From Dermatemys mawii (lineage: Eukaryota; Chordata; Testudines; Dermatemydidae): 64,000 nt of DNA. The stretch covers positions 2,130,566-2,194,565 of the forward strand of contig ML677385.1 of NCBI GenBank assembly GCA_007922305.1, in the 5' to 3' direction. Shown here piece by piece: positions 45,160 to 58,100 of this stretch. Within the stretch, counting starts at the first letter, position 1. Each line of letters starts with the position of its first letter. The position numbers and the translations under genes are program-made. Under the pieces are notes generated by a model. That model searched no databases. It worked only from the letters and a program-made list of their open reading frames with translations, and had not been told where the DNA came from.

Positions 45160-45800
45160 AGGGGTGCGGCAGGGACGAGGTGCGGATTCCTGGTGCGGTG
45201 GGAGGAGCAAATGGAACGCTGCCCGTCACGGGGCGGAGTCTTTGCAGCGAGGTCCCGCCCACGTCGCGGGGACACTCAGAACGAGGCCCGGACGGGTGGG
45301 TACCTTTGCGGCTGGTGCCGTGTTTCCCCACAGCATTGGGGGCCCGGTTCGGAGGACACAGACATGGCTGCCTCCTCGCTGCTGGGCTGTGGCCGGGCCG
45401 TGACTCGCAAGGTAAGCGGCGGGGACGATGCTCTCCCGGAGCGGGGGGGTCAGAGAAGCGCAAGCACCTGCCCCCACTTGGCCGGCTCGCGTTAGCGGGG
45501 CTTCCCGTTCGGATCAACGCAGGGCTGTGGCTCCTGCCTGGCACGCATGCGCCAGATCTCAGCCACGCCCCCTCCCACCCCCGCGCACACTGTCTCAAGG
45601 GGCCACTGAGTCCTTGCGTAGGGGCGCAAGGACAGTAGCAATTACGCGCATGCGTCCGGGCTCTCCCGGCCCCCGGGGTAAGTTTTCCTGGCCGCGGGGG
45701 TGGGGCTAGTGCGCATGCGTCAAGTTGTCAGCGATTCACCTTCCCAGAGGGAGACTGTACACAAGGAGGGGGCGCGCCATAGGTGCTGCGCATGCGTCAT
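45160..45800 (+). promoter_or_regulatory. NDUFV3: CpG-rich NDUFV3 promoter and first-intron block with NRF1-like sites
   Basis: This GC- and CpG-dense block surrounds the start codon, with a GGGGCGGAG box at about 45229. Four palindromic GCATGCG elements match or nearly match the NRF1 consensus (YGCGCAYGCGCR). They are at 45544-45552, 45645-45655, 45710-45720 and 45787-45797, all in the first 400 nt of intron 1. NRF1 is known to control nuclear respiratory-chain genes; its use here is inference. Confidence 0.65.
45364..45411 (+). CDS. NDUFV3: NDUFV3 coding exon 1
   Basis: It encodes [16 protein letters not shown], similar to human MAAPCLLRQGRAGALK, and ends in phase 0 at a CGCAAG|GTAAGC donor. 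It sits in a CpG-rich block. Confidence 0.93.
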
Positions 45801-48800
45801 TGGGCAGGGGCGGGCCTGTGCTGGGAGGGGTCAGTCTTCTGCTCACTCTGAGGAGGGAGTCGGGGTCTGAGGCGGCTGCCCCTGGTGCTGGGCAGGCGGG
45901 GCTGGGCTGGGCTGTGGCAAGAGGCTGCTCTGCTCTGGAGCTTAGGGTGGCCAACTTCGTACTTGCACAGAACTGAACATCCCCCCTCCCCCCATAGCTT
46001 GCTGTCCCCACTCTCACTTGATCATTTTTGTGGGGGGGAGGGGTGTTGAGTGCTCAGGCGGGGTTCAGGCTTTGGGGTTGGGCTGGGGATGAAGGGTTGG
46101 GGTGCAGGAGGGTGCTCTGGGCTGGGGCCAAGAGGTTGGGAGGGGGATCAGGGCTGGGGTAGGGGGTTGGGGTGTGGGGGGTGAGGGCTCCAGCTGGGAG
46201 TGTGAGGTCTGGGCTGGTACTGAGGGGGTCAAAGGCAGGAGGGAGATCAGAGCTGGGCAGGGGGTTGGGGTGTGGGAAGGGGTCAGAGGTGCAGGCTCGG
46301 GGCAGCGCTTTCCTCAACAGCTCCAGGAAGCAGTGGTATATTTCCCCTCTAGCTCTGACGTGGAGGCACGGACAGGCAGCTTTGTGCACTGCCCTGTCTG
46401 CAGGCACCATCCCCACAACTCCCATTGTCCATGGTTCCCAGCCACCAAAACCAGACACCTGGCAACCCTATGTGGAAACCTGCTCACGTGCAGCAGTGCT
46501 GTGGCGAGGAGCATGGAGCTGTACTGGCCCTTTGTGGCCCCAGTCAGAGTGATGTGGCTCAGTGTCCTGTTGTAGACAGGCCTCCTTCTGCACTGCAGCC
46601 TGGCCATAGGCACTGACTCTGTGGGTGCTCTGGGGCTGGAGCACCCACAGGAAAAAAATAGTGGATACTGAGCACACACTGGCAGGCCCCTCCTCTCTCC
46701 CTCTGCCTAGCATCAAGCCTTACCAATCAGCTCGTCCCAGACCCCCACAGTGCCTCCCACCAGCTGCCAAAAGCTGTTTGGTGGTGTGCTGGGGGAGGAA
46801 CAAGGGACAGGCCTGGGTGACACATGGCCCAGATGCAGGGAACCAGCCCCTTCCAGACACTGAGATGTGGCTCTGCAGCCCTGCGCATCAGTTGTCTGAG
46901 AGCTTGGCTGGGGAGGTGACTCCCACTGCCTGCCCGGGCTCAGGTGATGGTTGGCTGCAGAAAAGTTACTGGGAGGAGAAAGAGTTAAAAGTGGCTCCCT
47001 CCTGGACAGCAGGGAGAGAAACAGAATGTGCAGGGAGGGCAGACTCAGTGGAGGACAAAACTCTTGCGCCCCCGCAGGTAACATTGGGCGGGGAAAGTGC
47101 TGTGACCCCGGAGCTGGGCACAAGGGGAACACACATGTGACCTGCTGTTTTGCTCATGCCTCTCCCCCACCCCACCACCATGGGAAGGCACCAGTTGAAT
47201 ATGGGGCAAGCTTGAGGGACGAGGTGGAACGGGGCGGGAAGAGGTGAGATGGGAGTGGAGCATTGGGGGAAGCAGTGGGCGGGGAGCCCAGGACTGAGCA
47301 GGAGGTCGAGCACCCCCCAGGAAATCTGGAAGTTGGCGCTTATGAACCTGGCTGGAAATCTGGAAAGTGTTGCTGCAAATTTTCAAAATATTCCAGCTTG
47401 TTTGGCAACATGCCTCAATAGCCAGAATTGCTATTGTCCCTCTTAGCAGAGCCCAGGCTCCATGTCTGGTCATGCCCAAACCAGGGGGAAAAGGTGTGTC
47501 TAATCTACTTGTTAGCCTTCCTCATGAAGACAAGGCCCAAGCAGACTGGGCTTTGTTTGATGTAATCTGTTAGAATGGTACTTGAAAATTGTTTCAAACA
47601 TGGCAATAAGTGGGCTTGGAAGGATTAGATTTTTACCAATAAATGTCAATATTGCTGTCTATGCACAAACTAATAAAAAAGATTCCATTGATGATGATCA
47701 AAATTTATAGACAGGGAAAATAAGGCAAACTTATTACAGTCAAAAATCCAGTGATTTAGACTTTTAAATCAGGCGTGTTACAAATGGACTAGTGAATGAA
47801 TAGTAGTAACAGGCCTGAGTTGTTGATTTAAGGATATTGCTTCTCATCGCTTTTTGGCTAAGATCAATTATAGTTCTTGATGTAATGTTGACAATTTGTG
47901 TTTTAATGGTTATAAAATTTTAAATTGTTAATCTCGATATTTACTGTTATTAAATAATTATTATTTTACTCCACTCCAGTTTTATGCAACTTTGAAAATT
48001 TAAATCTATAAATATAAAAATTAATAAAAATAAAAAATGCTTAAAAATAAACATCAATATCTGTCTAAATTATTTTAAACAAATTGAATTCTGCCAAGCC
48101 TAGTTATAAGGTCTAGTATGTGACGGCTTTTCTGCAAGGAGTCTTAAATGTTTCTATATAATAATGCAAGGAACAGCTCAAGGTGAAAAAAAAATCTCAT
48201 GCTTCAAAAAGTAAACTCATTATAACTGGCATCAAGAAGAAAATCCTACACACGTATACTGTACCTCCATTTTACATTTGACAATATGTGCTGATTTTTG
48301 CCTTTCTTTAACAGGTAGTGGCTACTGCCTGACACTGGGCTAGATAGGTAGATAGTCCATGACTAGATCTCAGATTTTGTTTCATGTGCCTCAGAGATAT
48401 AGAGTTGGCAAAAAACTGCATCTTTAGGCTTGGAAGGATTAGATCTTTATCAGTTAATGTCAATTTCAGTGTACACACAGAAACTGACAAAAATATTTCT
48501 ATTGATGAAATGTACAGATAGGCAAAGTATGAAATTACTAAAGTAAGAATTTATTATTCATATTTAAGGGTATACTTTGTATATTTTGATGCGATTTGAC
48601 AATTTGTGTTTTTAACAGTTACAATATTTTAGCTTTTTGAATCTCAGCGTCTACTGTCATTAAATAATTATTGTCCAACATCCCTTAGAATTTCCCGCTA
48701 TTGTGAAAATTTAAATAAATAAAAATAGAAAAAATGTTTTAAAATAAACATTATCTGCCACAATTGTTATTTTTTTAATTGATTTCTGCCAAACCTATAT

Positions 48801-51800
48801 ATCTTTTTCTACCAAAATAGTACCATTCACTACTACATACTTTAAGAGGGTAGCCCACAGTGTCAACAAATATTTGAGCTTTACTTGCTGTTTGCTTCTT
48901 CTGTGTTTTTTGTTTTAGTGCAACATAATATAAACCGGGACGCAGTATGCCAAAAATGTCATTCTGGAAGGAACAGTGTAAACAACAAATAATTGCTCTA
49001 CGGAATAAAACTATAATGCTTGGATGCATACTGGGTAGCATTACCCTGACCCTTCTGGGAAAATGATTGATTGATTTGGTTGGGGAGGGGAAGCCCTTGA
49101 AACCTTTCCAGCACAGATTGTTCAGGTTTGTCTAAACTAGAAAAAAATGAGTACCTGTATTACAGCGGCTGCGCCAAACAGCTTCAGCTTTGACCTCGAG
49201 GGGCATTTTTATCACTGTATCTTGACATTTGGAGCTAAGCGTTATTGTTGGCTGGCTGCTGCAGTTCGAATGCTATTATTTTTTTCTAATATAGATGCTC
49301 TCCAGAAGTGTAAGTGCAAAAGGTTGTGTGTTTGCCATGTTTTGTGAACTTTCTTCTTGAACAGAAAAGGAGTAAAACTCAGAGGTATTTTCTTTGGATT
49401 CAAAAATTGAATAATGCCAATAATGTTAATTTTGGAAGAGGATGTTGGCCTTTTCTGTGCTACATAAATAAACTGAGTCAGAGGCTCTGGTAACATTATC
49501 CTCTGACCTGGTTTTACAGTGAGCTATAGGAAGCCATGAAATTGTGGAATTTTTAAACTTGTAAGTGCTCCATAGCTGTTTTCTTTGAAATGAAAATTAA
49601 ATTTGCTACTGTGTAAGTTAAGGAAAACTACCAGGTTTTTTTAAATTTCTAATCCCCTGCCTAAAATTCCTAAACATTTTAAAAGCAAGGAAATAAACGT
49701 AAGGGGTAGGTAAATAAATATTTACATGTATTCACAGTACTTAGAATCCTACAAATGCATGTGTAAAATCACATTGCCCTGGCTCTGAACAGTCCTAACT
49801 GCCTGCATCCATCTTTTGAGAAATTTTTGCAATAGTTGTCTGCAAATGAAAATGTGGTACATTTTGTAGACCCTAGGAAACACTCTTCTATTCTGGCAGT
49901 AGTAGTCGGGGTTGATGGTTGAGGGGTTTGTGTAGAGTTGATTGGATGTAGGTAGATATGTGGTCTTTATGTGAGTGATAGGTATGGGTCTCCGATTCAA
50001 ACTGGGGAAGGTGTAATGGGATTTCTAATGCATATAAGAAGCATGGATAAATTAGATTGGATTTTTTTGCCCCTCCAATTTCTCTCCCCCCCCCCTCTTT
50101 AAATTCCATCTAATATTCCATAAGGTGTTTCTGGAATGTGTATTAAGAATAGACAATAAAATGTGGTTGTGATGGAGGAATGTTGTCTGGCCTGTGTATG
50201 AGAGAATAAAAAAGGACAATTTTGGTGTATCAGGCTAATAAGGTTGAGGGGACTGAAGGGGACTTATGAAACAGGACAGTGGTGACTTACTAGAAGTTTG
50301 TAGCCTGCACTTTAACTGCATAAGGGGAAGCTGGTAGAACCCCTACATTTAGGTTGCCTAATGCTTTCCATTACAGAGAATGTAATGGATCCTTTTTTTT
50401 AGCTTACCAGAAACCCTGACCATTATAAAGAACTGGCTTGAGTTCTGAACAAGCAGCAGATACTGTACTGCCAGAGCAGCTGTTATGGGAGTAGCCAGGA
50501 CAGTGAAGAGAGACTGGAGCTGGGTTCCCCACCATAATTTGTCTCCAGACCTAGCTTGTGGTTCCAGTGTCTCATGCCATGTACCCTCCTAGTGGCACTA
50601 TTGTTGTAGGAGCCCTTCCACCTCCCAGGTGGGAAAGAGAGCCAGGCTGGGCTCCATCCAAACCATGACCTGGATGCAACAGTGCTTCTGTGAAGAAGAG
50701 CTCTGTATAGCTTGAACGCATGTCTCACCTACAGAAGTTGGACCAATAAAAGATATTATCTCACCTACCTTGTCTCTCTCAAATCTTGGGACCAACACTG
50801 CATACAGATTTATGGTTGTTCATGCAACCTTAACTTGGCTTCCTTGTGCATGTGCATTAGGATCTTGCAGTTACATGATCACATACTGTCTTTTCCACAG
50901 GCCCCTTTTCAGTGCACAGCTTGGATGTGCAAGGAGGGCCTATAACAGTAAATCTAGCAGTTCCCAAAGTGTGAGTGCTTGGCTTTGCAACCTAACTAAT
51001 GTTCTCTTAACCTTTTAATATGTAATATAATGTAGGGTGAATGGTGGTCATGAGGGTTTCTGATCTATAATATCATACTGTAAGAGATTCTATGAGTTGT
51101 ATGTGTTTAACTGTCTACCTGTTTCCTTCCATACTTTTAAATGTTTGTTTAGTTTTACTGTGTTATTCCTTGGCATAAGTAGTATACATAGATAACATCA
51201 GTATTTTATCTGTTTAATTTAGGAACAGAAATTTTTGATTACAGTCTCCGCTGTGTCACAGAAAGTAAGTCTGAGAGAGGAATCCCAGTCACCTTTGTAC
51301 TGCATCCAGGGAAATCACATCAATCATTCCTCTTTCCACCTTAAGCAAATTGGTAGTTAACAATAAATCAGAAGAACACTGTAGATGAAAAATCAAAGTT
51401 TTATTAAATAAAAAATGAGATTTGTTTGATTTTAATTTTGCAGACTTTACAGCTAGAGGCATGGGGATTCCGAAGCCTCTCTCCATCTCTTTCTCTCTGC
51501 ACCAAATCGGAGAGCTCTAAAAAAGGTCAAGAAAAGAGTAAGGTCTTTATTTTTCTTAAATTGATGGTTGTGTGCATTTGTCATGTATATGAGCACATTA
51601 AAATAGGTGCACAGCTAATAGAAACTTCATTTTTCATTTGATATTTAACAAGAAGCAATTCGAAGGGCTTTTTAGTCTGTAGAATGTCCAGATTACAAAT
51701 TTTGATTTATTCTGTCATGTAACTATTTATACATTTTAAGGGGGAGGGACAATTTTATCAGTTTTGATTTTCATCTTAAATTTAATCTGTATCAAAGGAC

Positions 51801-52113
51801 TCCCACTCTGGGCACCTTTGACATACATTTAATAATCTTGGGGGAATTCTGTGTCACTGCGCAATGCAGAATATTGCAGAAATTAATGTATGCACAGAAT
51901 TTCCTTTTCACCACAGAAATGGGCTGCAGTTCTGCTAGCCAGCACTAGGGACTGCTGGACCCTGTAGAACCCAGGCTGCACATAGAAGACATTGTTGGGG
52001 GAAGTGAGAGGGAGTTAGAGGACTCCTGGAAGCTGCAGTTCCCAGCATGCCCTGAGGGAAGAAGAGGGTCACACACAGGAAACTCCGTGCAAGCCTAGGA
52101 CCAAACATCAGGC

Positions 52114-52149
<36 letters not shown>

Positions 52150-55100
52150 ACAGAGGGGGTGTCTGAGCTGGGGGGCCATGTCTGAGAGGGGGGGTGTTTG
52201 TGCAGGTGTCTGGGCTGAGGGGACCAAGGCTGGGCTCTTAGGAGGGGGTGTGGGTATTTGAGCTGGGGGGGCCTGTGGCTGAGCTCTGGTGGGGAAGGTG
52301 GTTCAGGTGTATTGTCTTGCAAGGTCCCATTGCTGGGCTTTGGGAGGGAAGAATTGTGGGTGTCTGGCCCCCTGGCTGGGTAGGGAAGAGGGCAGAAAAA
52401 CAGGAATTGTGTTGTGATAGGGGTTTCTTTAACTCTGTACTCTTGGGGGAATTTTTGTGTGTCTATGTTGTTACAGACATACTTGCGGACAGGTATTTTG
52501 AAATAAATTACCAAAATAATTGAAACTGGTGTGATTATGTAGTGCTGTTTTGACAAGTAAAATCTGCAGAATTTTAAATATTGTGCATAGAATTTTTAAT
52601 TTTTTGGCACAGAATGTTGCCAGAAGTACTTTAAAAACAAAATACTGTAGGACCATATGAAACAGACTGCCCAAAACAACAGCTTCCCACCACACTTCAT
52701 CTTATTGTCAATCAGCAAATCAATAAAACTTAAACCCCTCACCACATGGAAATTCCACCCTCAACTGCCTCCACCTGCACTGGTGCTTATCAAACAGATG
52801 GAGTTTGCCAAATGCTCCTGTTAGCAAAGCATTAGTAGCAACTAGTTTATATTGGGAAAAATGTAGACATATGTGTTGTAAGCCAGGGGTTCTCAACCTT
52901 TTTCTTTCTGAGGCCCCCCTGACATATTATAAAAACTCCACAGCCCACCTGTGCCACAACATCTGGTTTTCGGCATATAAACGGCAGTGCTGGCATTAAA
53001 GGGTAGGAAACAGGGCAATTGCCTGGGGCGCCAAACCACAGAAGCACCGTGAAGCTAAGTTTCCAAGGCTTCTGCTTCATCCCTGGGTGACAAGCCTCTG
53101 GGCTTCAGCCCCATGCTGTGAGGCTTCGGTGTTCTAACCTGGGCTCTAGCAAGTCTAACACTAGTCCTGTTGGGCGGCTCCCCTGAAACCTGCTCGTGGC
53201 CCCGCTGGAGGCCCTGGACCCCTATTGAGAACCACTGTTGTAAGCTAACCATTTCTTTCTTGCCTACCCCAGTGCAGCCAATATACCTCAAATCTTACCA
53301 GTAACAGCTAAGCTATTGGATTCCTTGGCTTCAGTTTAGCAGATTGCCGGTATCTCAGTATCAAGTGGCTTTGGCCTGTGGACAAAAAGTGACTGCGATG
53401 AGTCTCCAAAATTCACTTTTCACCTGTAACTAGAGATGGGTATAAACTGTAAAACTTGGATCTGGACTTCAAACATTCCCCTCACCGCCTGGGACATTGG
53501 CCTCTGGTGGGTTGGGGTGTAATTCATTATAAAGAAAGGTACTATTTGCAAGATAATGTTGGTGTCTGACTAGCACCTAGGAGCCCCAATTCTGGATCAG
53601 GGCCCCATTGTGCTGGGTGCTGTACAAACATGGGGGGAAAAAACAGTCCTCCTCCTGAAAAGCTTGCAAACTAAGTAGAATACAGATCCGGGTTGGAACT
53701 TTGAAACACTCAGAAAGCTCAGGGGTATTGGATCATCTCTGCCTGTGACCTAAGTCAGAATCTGGATGTCAATTTCAAAGGGACAGAACGGGATATATTG
53801 ATTTCAGATCATGAGCATTAATCATGATTCATATCAGTGACCAGGAAACCTTGATTTAAATCATGGATTTTAATCTTGTTTTGCATTTATACTTTTTTAG
53901 TTATTTTCCTAAAGAAAGTGATTCTCATTGGTTGTTAACTATTAAAACATGTTAATTTGTATTTAAATATAACCATTAAACTAAATTTGATGCTGTTTGC
54001 AAAAATAGTGAGGATACACTATTTCTATACATGTTTGTTTAATCAATTATGTATCTTTATAATCCAAATAAATATAAATTATCTCTTATCTTATGTTATA
54101 AAAAGATTAATGATGCATTTCTTTTTAAATTATGATTAATTTTTTATTTATAATTTGTTTCAGGCTTTATTTGAATGGAAATTAAAATTCAAGTAAATGC
54201 ACAGAAACATTTTTAAATAGTTTTTATTAGTTAAATAAAACTACCTTTTGTGTGCTAGATATATAAGAAAAAATATTTATCAAAACATGTTTTGCATATA
54301 AAACTAACTTCCATATTAAACAAAGGAAGCATTATCTATGGTTAGTGTATTCAACTGATTGTTTCTAGGTTACCAGTCCTTCAAGATTTTAGAACTAATA
54401 GCTCTTATCCCTTCACACCTTTTTGGATTGGAATAGGAAAACAAGCCTTCCTGTTTATTAAATTTCTGACTGGTTTCTTAACTTTGAATGAACTAATCAC
54501 TGAACTGAACTAGTTGAATAAACTGAAATAAAGGTATTCTCTCTGCACTTGGAGAAGAGGCTACTGCTGTCAAAAGCAGGTTTAGCACTTCAAACTCTCA
54601 TTCCAATTGCTTAGCCAGTAACTTCCACAAATTCAGTGATTTGACTTTCTTTAAAACTTGGCAGCAAATATAATGCTTAATATTATTTAAATGATTTTAT
54701 AGATAGGTTGTCACAATTTCAAATAAACCTGTATTTAATTTAAATTTTAAAAATGGATGTTTTTCCATCAACTGATTCTTATCCATGCTGAGATAATTTA
54801 TAAAATGCTGTAATATCTAGATCCTGTCACTTTTTTATCACTTAAATTGAGTAAAAGTTAAGAAACAATTTCAGCTACATAATTGTAAATAGAAACTGAC
54901 CAGACTAAAGATCAAGGCCCTCATACTATAAAAATAATTCAGAATCTTGAACTTTTACTCTGGTGCATAGTCCCATGGATTTCATGAGCATGTGCTTCTG
55001 GATCCATTCAAAGAGTTGGGGCCAATGACCTGTATTTTAACTGTTTTCATAAACTATGGAAACAGTTGCTTAAATCCCCTCAATCTCAGTTTAGCATTAT

Positions 55101-58100
55101 TTTAGGAAAATACTAAATGGGATTTTATGATGAAGTGGAAAATGGCAGTATCTTATCCATAACAGTCATATATGTTGCTTGTAATTTAAGATTTATACAT
55201 GCACATGTATGTGAGTCCCAAACTTTCCATTTTTCAGTATTTTTTAGGAGGCTAGGACTGAGCATATCTTGTTAGAAAATAACATATAGTTAGAACCCTA
55301 TTTTTATTTGTTCAGACTTGTACATTGTGTCCGTAAGTTCTTTCTAGGCATATGCAAAGTTTAAATAACTTAATAATCAAATATATCATCAAAGATTAAA
55401 AAGAATCTGCTTGAAAAGGTTTCTCCAAAACAAACTCTCCCAATCCCCAACCTTGATTTCTGAAAAAGTTTGAGAAATAAAAGCTTGGATATCCTACTTG
55501 AGGGCCTTTGCTGCCTTCTAGTCATTATTGATAATGCTCAGAGACCTATAAACTTAAAATATTTTAAATCAATAGCTGCTGCCAGTTACTGTTTTGCATA
55601 GTATCTTTGTTTTGAAGCATGGTTTTGGTAAAAATATACAGAAAACAATAATTATATATGGTACTTTTAGAGTTGTCATTACTGTAGTATCATAGCATCA
55701 ATTTCTGGAATCTCTAACTCTTGTAAGTCTCTGGATAGTGAGGAAAAAAACAAATTAGGATATCTTCCTTTGAGTACATGATTATTCCATCCAGTGTATT
55801 TTATTGGTAATACATAGAACACAGCCTGATTTTTCAGATCCCATCTTGAGGAGGTTGTGAAAATCTTCTTTGCCTTGATAAAATGGACACATTTGTTATG
55901 GAAATTACTAATGGAACAAAAATTACATTTCTATATTCTACTTTTCTGACAATGAACACATTCTAAACTGGTTCTACTAGTTCAGCTGGCTGCTCTTTTC
56001 TCTTCTGTCATTTAGAGCCTTTGCTAATGATACCACTAAACTTCCATACTGTTAATAATTTGATCGCATGGTTAGTGATATATGCTGACAAATGTAATAT
56101 TCCACTGAATTTTAAATCATATTATTTTTTTCCGGTCTTTAATGATGCCCAGTATTAATGCTCCATTTTAGTGATTTCAGTATTGCTTCTGCCTTCTTTT
56201 GTTCAGTTTCTAAAGACTTCCCAGCCTGAACACAACCCCAGCTTTTGCTCTTTTGATACCCTCTCCGTGCCCTCCCCCCACTGACACTTGTGTTTACCTT
56301 GCCACTTCCTGTGTATTTAGTACAAGATCTTTTTATATTTGAATAAACTTTCTCAGATATCAGTGACAATGCCTATAGACCATGGTGTCTGGGTTGATGA
56401 CCCAGTATTTGATTTTGCTGTGCCTTACATAAATTTTGTGTGTCCAAAATAATTTTAAGTAAATAATACCTATCGAATAAATCAGTAGTTACCTTAAACT
56501 ACTGTATTTGAAATATAAATAAAATTACCATATTTCTTCATGAAATGTTTTTAATTTCATGCATCTGTGTCTTCACTGATGTTTTAACACGCATGTTGCT
56601 GAAGGCTTAACTGTACTCTGAATTGCTTATTTCTCATACGTCTTAATTAATCTCCATAATTGTAAAATTGGTGGAAAAAGTATGTATAGAAATAATCAAT
56701 ACCCTGTAAACTGTGGGGTATGTTAAATCCAAGTTATGTAGCATGGACTTCCAAATTATGTGTTAGAGCTACGCTAAACTACACACCAAAGTGGGAATCA
56801 TGCAGCTATTTGTGGGAGTAGCGAGAGAGTTTAGTAGTGCTACATGGCAGCTGCCAACTCTTCCTGAAGCTATCCCTGTCCTCAAGAATAGTTTCAGTCA
56901 CTGATCTTCCACTCCTCCAGCAGGCCATACAATCTGCCTTCAGTACCTAAGGCCCATGGGTGGGTAACAGTTTAGAAGTTACTGCTTTCTTTCCAGCAGC
57001 CCAATCTGGACAGAAAAATTGAGTGGAGGTACCCACCTCTACTCAGAGAGAGAGTGGGTGGGCTGGCAGTTTCTATTAGCTTGCTACTGTCCCCAGTATG
57101 GAATAATCAGAGAGCTGATAACAGGATCAGGAAATCCACTGAAACATCCATGTGGAGAAGTCCCAACACAGAGAAACAGACAGAGCGGAAGAAGGCAGGA
57201 AGGCAAAATAGCAAGTGAAGAAGCTCAAGAACAGGAATAGGCACTATTTTACGGCTGTGTATCACACAAACAAGGTTTTATGTAACAATTCAGCAGGTAA
57301 ATTATGGGGACATTTTTACAACCAGTTATTTTATACTGTATATGAGGCCTTGAACAAAGGAGAGACCTGTAGCCATCTAAGCATCATTCATGAGTTATCC
57401 AGATATTTTTGTCTCCTCTTTACTGATGGGGAACTGAGACACAGAGAAAGAAAGTGACATTGCAGAGCTCTCACAAGAATTTAGACACAGCAAGGAACAA
57501 AAGCCAGATCTCTCATGAGTTCCAGTCCTAGCAGTAAAGAATGTCTGATACTAAGTAGAGTTCTTTTTTTTACCACTTCAAATATATGCACAATATAGAG
57601 AATGTAGCTGTCTGTTCTGGGGTTGTGCAATTAGTGAAATAACACTTTCAAATTTGATTTTTATACCAGAGCTGTTCAGAAACTTTACGGGTGTTTAAGA
57701 AGTCCAAATTAACAGGAGTGTCAGAAATGATAATAATCCTCTTTATGCCATTTCCTAGATGTGGTGGCACCTGAGGAGAGCACCAAACAGCTGGCCACCA
57801 AAACAACAGTTGAATTCCCTAAAAAGTTGTTTCCTAGTTCTCACCTACCATCTGCAAATAAAGGTGAGACCAAGACCAAAACTAGTACTGGCACTGATGA
57901 AGCTTTAAAGCTAACGGATGAAGAGGTGAGGAAATTCTTGTCAAGAAAAACATTGGTAGCATTTCCTGAGCGGCTAACACTTTCCTCACTCGAAGGAAAG
58001 GCTTTTAGCATGACAAGAGGAGGCTTGAGCAAGGAGCTGGCTGAGGAAGTCTCTTCATCTAGCTCTGAATCAGATTCTAGCTCTGACTCTGATGAAGAAG

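Noticed and set aside
45672..45684. A strong GGGGTAAGT donor as an alternative first-exon splice site
   Set aside because: The NDUFV3 frame hits a stop at 45495 before reaching it, so it cannot extend exon 1 in frame. A non-coding alternative first exon remains possible but has no support.
44913..45709. Long GC-rich open frames of up to 241 codons upstream of and across NDUFV3 exon 1
   Set aside because: They overlap in several frames on both strands inside a CpG-rich block where stops are rare. None resembles a known protein, and only the short [16 protein letters not shown] segment matches NDUFV3.
46054..47479. Many overlapping frames in NDUFV3 intron 1
   Set aside because: They coincide with two GC-rich DNA elements (45943-46470 and 46608-47341) and mirror each other on both strands.
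47837..47880. Functional U2 snRNA gene
   Set aside because: Only the 5' tip is present, with no promoter elements, Sm site or 3' half.
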